Origin: Corylus avellana | Taxonomy: Eukaryota; Streptophyta; Magnoliopsida; Fagales; Betulaceae | Length of the DNA: 64,000 bases | Assembly: GCF_901000735.1 (NCBI RefSeq) | Contig: NC_081542.1 | Span: 38,064,571-38,128,570 of the forward strand | Direction: 5' to 3' | In this document: in pieces, positions 58,063-64,000 of the stretch | Layout: every line of letters starts with the position of its first letter | How positions within the stretch are numbered: the first letter of the stretch is position 1 | Translations under genes and position numbers: made by a program | Notes under the pieces: generated by a model | What the model saw: the letters and a program-made list of their open reading frames with translations, nothing else | The model's database searches: none | Told to the model about the DNA's origin: nothing

Positions 58063-59110
58063 CTCAACAAGCTCTTATCCGAAGGAGATAAAGCCCATGA
58101 GAGAATGTCCCTTCATCAATCTTCCTCCCTGTGGCAAGTTCCAGGAAATCAACAGAAGTAGGATAAAAAATATCACAACTGGGGGCATGAGTAAGTTTTC
58201 CAACTGATAATAAATTGAAAGCAAAAGCAAAAGAAGGAATGTATAGGGCTTTGGAATGAGGCTATTAGGATCCAAATTTGTTGGGGTTATCCCATATTGG
58301 TTGTGGAACGAGCTGATGATCGGTTTATAAGTGTGAGAGAGAGCTTCATCTTTTGAGCTAGCTTTCGGAATTGAGAGAGACCCAAGACTATCCAACAAAA
58401 CCTTGTATAAGTAACGAAGTTTGATTATTAGCAGTAGGTTTAAAGCCTAACAAACAGTTTATGTTGTTGGCCTATTAGATAGTCAGTAGCTCTAGAATCA
58501 ATAATCAAAATAGGGGTGAGTATTGGTTCGGTCAATGTCAATAGGAGCATTTTGATTCGTAAAAGTTAAGATTAACTTCATACTGACAATGAATATTTTC
58601 GACTCTTCAGTTAGTCGGTTAATAGGTGGTCAATTAAGTCGGTTATAAGTTTTTATGTTAAGATTTATCAATTTCTTTGTAACTATAGAATCTGTAAATA
58701 ATGTTTTATAAATGAAAACAAAAGTAAATCTATGGAACATTGACTAAAATGACAAGAACATTGACCAAAATGAAAACTACAAATAAGCTCGACAAGCACA
58801 ATAAAGAAAATTACAAGATAAAATTTAAAACTCACTTGGAAAATCTGCTAAGTTGGTTAATTGTGAGTTGACCGATAAAAAAAAAATTTCTACCGCCTAC
58901 TGAACCAAACCAATGTTGAAACGGTATTTTTACTCCGTCTACTGACTACCGAAAGTCTGTTGTCAGTCAATGATGTTTCAATGGCAATTGGTAAACGGTA
59001 AACGGTTAATCTGCCCCCTCCTAAATCAAAATATAACCCCCAAAGATAGATGAAGAAAGGGCAAGGAAATCACCTGCAGCTGCCAGCTTGAGGGCAAGGA
59101 ACAGAAGTTT
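58063..59110 (-). pseudogene. Copia pol remnant (protease to pre-integrase), split by a hAT element
   Basis: The minus strand from 59110 reads LALSSSIFGGYILIIDSRATDYLIG once the 58511-59023 insertion and one AATCAAAA are removed; this is the copia protease motif with D-S-G-A changed to D-S-R-A. After stops and frame changes another frame (58230 down to 58066) gives ALYIPSFAFAFNLLSVGKLT, SCDIFYPTSVDFLELATGRK and EGTFSHGLYLL, the linker and pre-integrase part of copia Pol. The catalytic Gly loss, stops and truncation show it is dead. Confidence 0.75.
58511..59023. mobile_element. 513-bp non-autonomous hAT element
   Basis: Starts TAGGGGTGAG and ends CCCCCTCCTA, short imperfect inverted repeats, flanked by a perfect 8-bp duplication AATCAAAA (58503-58510, 59024-59031), diagnostic of hAT transposons. 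The interior carries GGTTCGG, GGTAAACGG and similar words; no transposase. Confidence 0.9.
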
Positions 59111-59326
59111 TCTATTTAGATTTATTAAACTGTATTAGAATTGATACAGCAACCCTGCTTTTACTGGATTCTACAAACCAGCCCACGTTTGACACATGAA
59201 ATTAGACTTTTACATGGATGCCTTGAGGATAAGGGAATAAAGTGATCGAGTGACCCTTTTATTATTGTTCTAGTACATTTATTATTGTGTAGTACACGCG
59301 CAAATCAGTACTCTCCAACAGACATT

Positions 59327-59338
59327 ATATATATATAC
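59327..59338 (+). promoter_or_regulatory. TATA-like run before MIR399 copy 3
   Basis: TATATATATATA 54 bases before the hairpin. No perfect P1BS was found within about 200 bases upstream, unlike copies 1 and 2. Confidence 0.35.
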
Positions 59339-59380
59339 ATGGCTTTTACAAATACATAGCATTAAAGCACAGCAGCCTGC

Positions 59381-59505
59381 AGGTGAATTACTGAGCATTC
59401 TCTTGTTGGCAAACCGTCACAGCACTACAGCATGTTTAAAGAACATAATTTCCGATTCACTGGACAGTCTGCCAAAGGAGATTTGCTCAGCAATTCCAAT
59501 TCAAC
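59381..59505 (+). ncRNA. MIR399: microRNA399 precursor, copy 3
   Basis: The 3' arm has TGCCAAAGGAGATTTGCTCA (59470-59489, next base G); the 5' arm has CTGAGCATTCTCTTGTTGGC (59391-59410), pairing along its length with few mismatches. The stem continues into the loop (AACCGTCACAG against CTGGACAGTCT) and outward (GTGAATTA against CAATTCCAATTC). Canonical miR399 through position 16, with TCAG at the 3' end. Expected role as for copy 2: repression of PHO2/UBC24 in phosphate starvation. Confidence 0.88.
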
Positions 59506-59509
59506 ACCC

Positions 59510-59755
59510 TTGCATCTAAAATGCCCCTCAATTATTGCTCGTTTACATTCTGCATCCAAAAGATATATAGTTTTTTCAACAAATGCATATATTTGCATAC
59601 CATGAAGTTTACAGTGCCACCATCTTTTATATTGGCCTAAGCATCTTTGCTAACTCACCTGCCCACTACAGAATGTATAAATTATTAGGTTTTTGTGGCT
59701 TTCAAGGAAAATACTTAAGAAATTAAAAGAGCCTTTCAGGATTATTATGCTCATT
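59510..59755. other. Flank of MIR399 copy 3
   Basis: AT-rich downstream sequence, probably the 3' part of the primary transcript. Nothing specific seen. Confidence 0.4.
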
Positions 59756-60930
59756 TCTTTTTTATAGAGTACTCCAATCAAAGGGTACCTACATCATTTT
59801 AAGGCCACATCACATATTATTTTCTTTTCCCTTCTTCCCTTATGTTCCCCATCTCTCTCATACTCGAGTTCAATCAGCTAACACACAAAGTATTCATCTT
59901 TGGCAGGCCACCCCTTTGGCTCAATTTCTAGCCACTACCTTGGAAGTACAATCGAAGCAAGCTCGCCGGAATTCGAACACCAAGACCAAAGGTTAACCGG
60001 CAAAGGCTTGGAATGTAAGGTAAAAATCTAGTTTTTTCTTGTGGGTTTCGTTGATACTCACATGTTAAAAGTATTAGTGGTTAATTTTTCTCTGTAAATG
60101 AAGTTGCTCTGTTTTAGTCGAGTTTTGTTCTGTTTAGCTGCTGGTTTCAGCTGTCTGCAGAATTTGTATAATTTCGTTGTAAAGTACAGTTGTAGGTTGT
60201 TTTCAACGACTCTCTTTGGTGCTACCCTGATGCGGCTCTTCGCAGTGACAGAGGCGGTATTCATTTTCAGGCCGCTTCTCAAACCCGCCACTCTGCGGCT
60301 AAGTGCAGCACCTCAAGAGCATGTTCGACGGCAAGGAAAGAAAAAAATATGAAAAAAAATATTGACACTAATCATTTATTCTCGTTAAAATTCCAAGAGA
60401 AACAAGAAGAGTGTGGACCATAAATCCCGCATAGAGATCAAGAACAAAATTGAGTCTTTACATGGAGATTTGTATAATTTCATTGTAACCAGGTTGTAAA
60501 AGTTGGATAGAGTTTTGCTAATTGAGGATTTCAGTTATCATGTGATTTATGTTGATTTTGGTAATTTGGGTTTATCTTGAAACGCTCAAATTAATGTCTT
60601 GTAAAGAAAATAAGAACTTTAGTAGTAATTGTTACATAATTATCTTCGTTAACGATGGGGTGTAAAAGCATGGTTTATGTTTGTGCCAAATGTATTGTGG
60701 TCCAAGCTATATTTTATAAGCATGAAAATAAAATAATGTTTTATTTGCATAATTACATGATTTGCATCGATGATACCGTATCCATTGAGTTTATCAATGA
60801 TGTGCTTCAGAAATTTGTGTAGATCTTATATTATATTCAATTGTGGTTTTAAAAGCCACCATATGAATATGAAAAACTTCTTTAAAGAAATAGAAGTTTA
60901 GCATTATTTTTGGTTTTGAGACATTATTAT
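59756..60930 (+). mobile_element. Probable gypsy LTR fragment, plus orientation
   Basis: GTAAGGTAAAAATCTAGTTT at 60015 followed by TTTTCTTGTGGGTTTCG repeats the leader pattern seen on the minus strand of the solo LTR (GAGGTAAAAACTCTAGTC, TTTTCTTG). A 22-base phrase around ATTTGTATAATTTCGTTGTA recurs at 60160 and 60469. Ends not found. The frame at 60098-60352 is not protein-like. Confidence 0.4.
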
Positions 60931-61345
60931 GTTGTTATTTAATGAATTGTTGGAGGATGGGAAGAGAGATTTTGTTTTGTTTTGTTTGTTTTTTTTTTTT
61001 GTTTTTTTTTTTTTTTCTTTCTTCTATTTAATGTTGGGGAAGGGAAAAGAAAAATTACAAGAAAATAAAAAATAAAGACGACAATTTTCCTAAGAATGGT
61101 TGGGAATTGGTCACAAAAATGATCTGGCCCACCAAATAAACTAAAACCGTCAAACGAGGTCATATTAAAAGGCAAAGTTCCGAAAATAGAACGAAACCCA
61201 AAAATATTTGTCACACGACTATCAGTAGTCAGCTAAGGAAACCAAACAAGACCATCAATGATCAAAAGAAAGAGGGAAAACTCTATCAAAAGAGAAAAAG
61301 GCCAGCACATGTAATTCTAGAAGTCCCTCTTATGTCAGCCCAAAC
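60931..61345. other. T-rich tract and unassigned sequence
   Basis: Long T/G run at 60968-61020, then about 320 bases without a recognisable feature before the copia LTR. Confidence 0.5.
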
Positions 61346-62216
61346 TGTTAGTTCTTGTGTTGGCTTAATTCAGTTCCAAAATGCAGAGGCTACTGTTTAC
61401 GGGCTCAAACACTGATATAGAATGCTCAGAATCCAATCTCCACCGTTCATAATGTAGATTCATGTGTTATGAACGTCCGTCCAAAATTTCAGCTCAATCG
61501 GACTACAAACGCCTATCGATCGGAGCTGTTGATCAAGACTGGACAGCATTTCCAGAATGCTGATTGCATGCCCGGTCCAGACCGCCCTTCCCCGGGTCCG
61601 GACCGCATTTCCAGAAACTAAAATTTTGCTTCGCAAGGCCCTGTCTGGATAGCCCATTAACCTGTCCGGACACCCTGTACGTTTTAGGCTAAAAAACATG
61701 ATTTTAAGTAGGCTAGGTCTAGGGTTTTGTTGGGGGCATATATATATCATTATAGAAGAGAGAGGCATGAATTTTCACCCCCAGAGAGTTCGTGTGAAAC
61801 TGTGCTTGAGTAATTATTTTGTTGTGAGCCAAATTGATTCCTCTTAGAGGATTTTTGTTAGTTTTGATTGTGTGCTTAATTGAAGTCTATCGGAAGGATC
61901 CGATAAAGGAGAATCACGTTGAAGAAGATTGTGAGCAAGGAGACAAGTTGGAGGCTTGTCGATCTTACAGAGTCAAGGTCTTGCAAAGGGTTGTAAGTGT
62001 TCCTAGTGTCTGTAATCTCTGGATAATCTTTTGATAGTGATTTCTTGGGTTTGGCTGCCCCAAAAAGGTTTTACTTTTAGAGCATTTTCTAAAAGGTTTC
62101 CTCTTTGTCACCAAAATTTTTGTGTGCGATTGTTTATATTTTGGTGATTGTTTGCTTCGATAAATTTCCGTTAATTCCGCATAAAATTGTGATATTTATC
62201 TGTTTAGAGTTTTTCA
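61346..62216 (+). repeat. 5' LTR of copia element 2
   Basis: Same family as 5942-6875 but with a diverged middle. TCCGGA palindromes recur (61604-61675). TATATATATC near 61739 is a candidate promoter element. Confidence 0.85.
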
Positions 62217-62218
62217 AT

Positions 62219-62230
62219 TGGTATCAGAGC
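62219..62230 (+). other. Primer-binding site of copia element 2
   Basis: TGGTATCAGAGC, initiator tRNA-Met type, two bases after the LTR. Confidence 0.9.
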
Positions 62231-62286
62231 AGGTTCACTCCGTAAATGATTAAATTCCTGAGTGTGATCTTTGTTTCTTGTTTAAG

Positions 62287-63146
62287 ATGTCTCAAACCCT
62301 TAACACTGTGCCTAATTTTGATGGATCAAATTATGGCTATTAGAAGTCCTGTATGAGATTTTTCTTAAAATCTATAGACGTTTGGCATGTCATTGAGTCT
62401 GGATTTAAAGCTCCAGATAAGCCAACAGCTGAATGGTCTAATGTTGAAAAACAAACTCGTATGGCGAATAACAAAGCTATGAATGCTCTATGCTTGGCAA
62501 TTTCACAAACTGAGTTCTCCAGAATTTCAAATTGTGATAGTGCCAAGGATGCATGGGAGATCCTAGAAACTACGTATGAAGGAACTAATCTTGTTAAAGC
62601 TTCAAAACTTCAAATGTTAGTTTCTCAGTTTGAGGATATTAAAATGTTAGAGGATGAGACATTCAATGAATTTTTTGGTAAACTTAGTGAAATTAGAAAT
62701 TCCATGATAAATCTAGGAAAGAAAGTTTCTGACACTAAGCTTATTAGAAAAGTTATGAGATCACTCCCTGAAAGATTCAGAATGAAGGCAACTGCTATTG
62801 AGTCATGCACTGATCTTAATACCATGAGGATAGAAGAGTTAGTTGGTGCTCTTCAAACTTATGAGTTTTCCTTGCCTCAACCTAGGAAAAATAAGGATAT
62901 TGCCCTTAGAACTCTTAGGAAGAACTCTGATGAGTTATCTGATGAGGATTCATCAGATGATGAGGAATTTGCCTTGATAGCTAGAAGGTATTTTAGGAAT
63001 GAACATAGAATTTCCAAGAAATTTGGAAAACAAAAAGAGAGTACTCATGATAGAAATGAAAGAGACTCACGTGGTCCAAAATGTTATGAGTGTTCTGGCT
63101 ATGGTCATGTGCAAAAGGATTGTGCTAACCTCAAGAGTAATAAGCC
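62287..63146 (+). pseudogene. Copia gag with premature stop, cut by nested LTR
   Basis: From ATG 62287 (MSQTLNTVPNFDGSNYGY) codon 19 is TAG (62341-62343), where related gags have Trp, so TGG to TAG. The frame then stays open to the insertion. The gag core contains SAKDAWEILETTYEGTN, FNEFFGKLSEIRNSMINLG and RSLPERFRMKATAIE, typical of UBN2-type copia gag. An acidic linker (DELSDEDSSDDEEF) precedes a zinc knuckle CYECSGYGHVQKDC (C-x2-C-x4-H-x4-C, about residues 266-279 counting from 62287). Gag would coat the element RNA in particles. Translation from the start would give 18 residues, so it is defective unless the stop is read through. Confidence 0.85.
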
Positions 63147-63474
63147 TGTAGCACCCCAGATTTTTAAAGTCTTATTTTAGAGATATTAAATTGATGCTAT
63201 GATTATATTAATATTCATATTAGGTAATGGCATTTACTTTGAGGTTGAGATATTTATTGATGATATTAGGTAATAATATTTATTCTTGAGGAATTTATTA
63301 GATCTTATGAATATTATTGGAATGAATATTGATTTGAGGTTATTATATCATGATGATGATTTTATATTGATTATTTTATTGGGAGATTTAAGAGATATGA
63401 TAATTGATGATTGATTGGTATAATTTGGAGTATGATTGTAATAATTGGTGAAATAATAGGATAGTAAATGGAAG

Positions 63475-63660
63475 GTAGAAATAGTATAGGGTTGGTGGAA
63501 TAGTATAGGGTTGGTGAAATAGTATAGGGTTGGTGGAATAGTGTAGGGTTGGTGGAATAGTGTAGGGTTGGTGGAATAGTATAGGGTTGGTGAAATAGTA
63601 AAGGGTTGGTGGAATAGTGTAGGGTTGGTGGAATAGTATAGGGTTGGTGAAATAGTATTT
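63475..63660. repeat. 19-bp minisatellite in the nested LTR
   Basis: About ten copies of GGGTTGGTGGAATAGTATA with A/G variation, directly upstream of the TATA box. The minus-strand frame it opens (YYSTNPTLFHQP repeats) is an artefact. Confidence 0.9.
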
Positions 63661-63670
63661 GATTTTCTCC

Positions 63671-63678
63671 TATAAATA
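63671..63678 (+). promoter_or_regulatory. TATA box of the nested gypsy-like LTR
   Basis: TATAAATA followed by GAGCTCTTCTCC, 525 bases into the LTR. Confidence 0.55.
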
Positions 63679-64000
63679 GAGCTCTTCTCCTTCAGAATTT
63701 TCACAACTCATCTCCTCTCCCATCTCTTGCATATATTCTTCTTCTTCCGCTTTTTACTCGGTCTTTCTTCTTTCTAAGAGTGTTTACTCAGAACAGAGAG
63801 AGAAAGGGCGAGACCAAGCGCTACAAGAAAGAAAGAACACAAGAGAAACCGAGAGTGAGATGGGAAATTTAAGACAGAGAGCTGAAGAGGAAGAAAGAGA
63901 GTTTAGGCGAGAGAGAGAGAGAGAAAGTCAGTGAAGGGATTGTTATGGGTATGGACCAACTGCAGCAGAACGGGTTTCAAGTAATTACCTTTGATGATCC

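Larger units (their letters stand above)
61346..63146 (+). mobile_element. Copia element (SIRE-like) 5' portion, truncated by nested LTR
   Basis: The 5' LTR 61346-62216 (871 bp) starts TGTTAGTTCTTGTGTTGGCT and ends TTTCA, like the element at 5942, with the same leader and PBS. Gag follows and is interrupted at 63146 by a different LTR starting TGTAGCACCCC. Its remaining part would lie beyond the window. Confidence 0.85.
63147..64000 (+). mobile_element. gypsy-like LTR nested in copia gag (runs off window)
   Basis: Begins TGTAGCACCCCAGATTTT at 63147 exactly where gag similarity ends. TATAAATA at 63671-63678 supports plus orientation. The purine-rich leader (63780-63930) suits an LTR of this kind. 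The right end is beyond the window. Confidence 0.7.

Noticed and set aside
59890..59915. Possible miR399 target or target mimic (CATCTTTGGCAGG)
   Set aside because: Only the 3' part TTTGGCA fits the expected site; the remaining positions do not pair, and no IPS1-like context is present.
63348..63704. 118-residue minus-strand frame rich in YYSTNPTLFHQP
   Set aside because: Translation of the 19-bp minisatellite in an LTR; no protein-like features.

Overview
This window is plant nuclear DNA, most likely from a eudicot. It is AT-rich, contains one 100-N scaffold gap (154-253), and is dominated by transposable elements nested inside one another. Host content is small: one intact single-exon gene of the plant DUF4220/DUF594 family (48282-50438) and three co-oriented microRNA399 hairpins (13665-13785, 55693-55980, 59381-59505). 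The first two hairpins share colinear upstream sequence, including a PHR1-type P1BS motif and a TATA-like box just before the hairpin. I read them as a tandem MIR399 cluster, a phosphate-starvation regulator, whose members were later pushed apart by more than 40 kb of inserted elements.

Layout. 1-5.3 kb: two copies of a minus-strand gypsy-like LTR (family A), a decayed En/Spm-type transposase fragment and a copia LTR remnant. 5.58-11.73 kb: a short copia-type element (B, duplication CCCTA) that contains a complete 4.5-kb gag-only copia element (duplication TTTAG) and a third insertion in its 3' LTR. 12.2-13.8 kb: MIR399 copy 1. 14.9-17.7 kb: a large foldback MITE and a minus-strand LTR element with a broken gag-like frame. 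18.98-43.26 kb: a seven-unit tandem array (unit about 1.62-1.79 kb) split by three elements with clean target-site duplications: an 8.15-kb CACTA transposon carrying a captured Rho-GDI pseudogene (19103-27255), a 2.94-kb solo LTR (29043-31982) and a 1.26-kb Pack-MULE with captured gene pieces (39697-40956). 45.1-46.9 kb: a third family A LTR holding a perfect 418-bp TRIM element. 47.8-50.4 kb: a hAT-like MITE abutting the promoter of the DUF4220 gene. 51.5-64 kb: MITEs, LTR pieces, a copia pol remnant split by a hAT element, MIR399 copies 2 and 3, and a copia element whose gag is cut by a gypsy-like LTR running off the end.

How it fits together. Target-site duplications and empty sites inside the window give a relative insertion history: array before CACTA, solo LTR and MULE; family A LTR before TRIM; element B before the gag-only element; copia pol before hAT. 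Two DNA transposons have picked up host gene sequence: Rho-GDI exons in the CACTA, and two or three fragments in the MULE, two of which read in frame across a predicted splice. All identifications come from reading the sequence; no database search was run.
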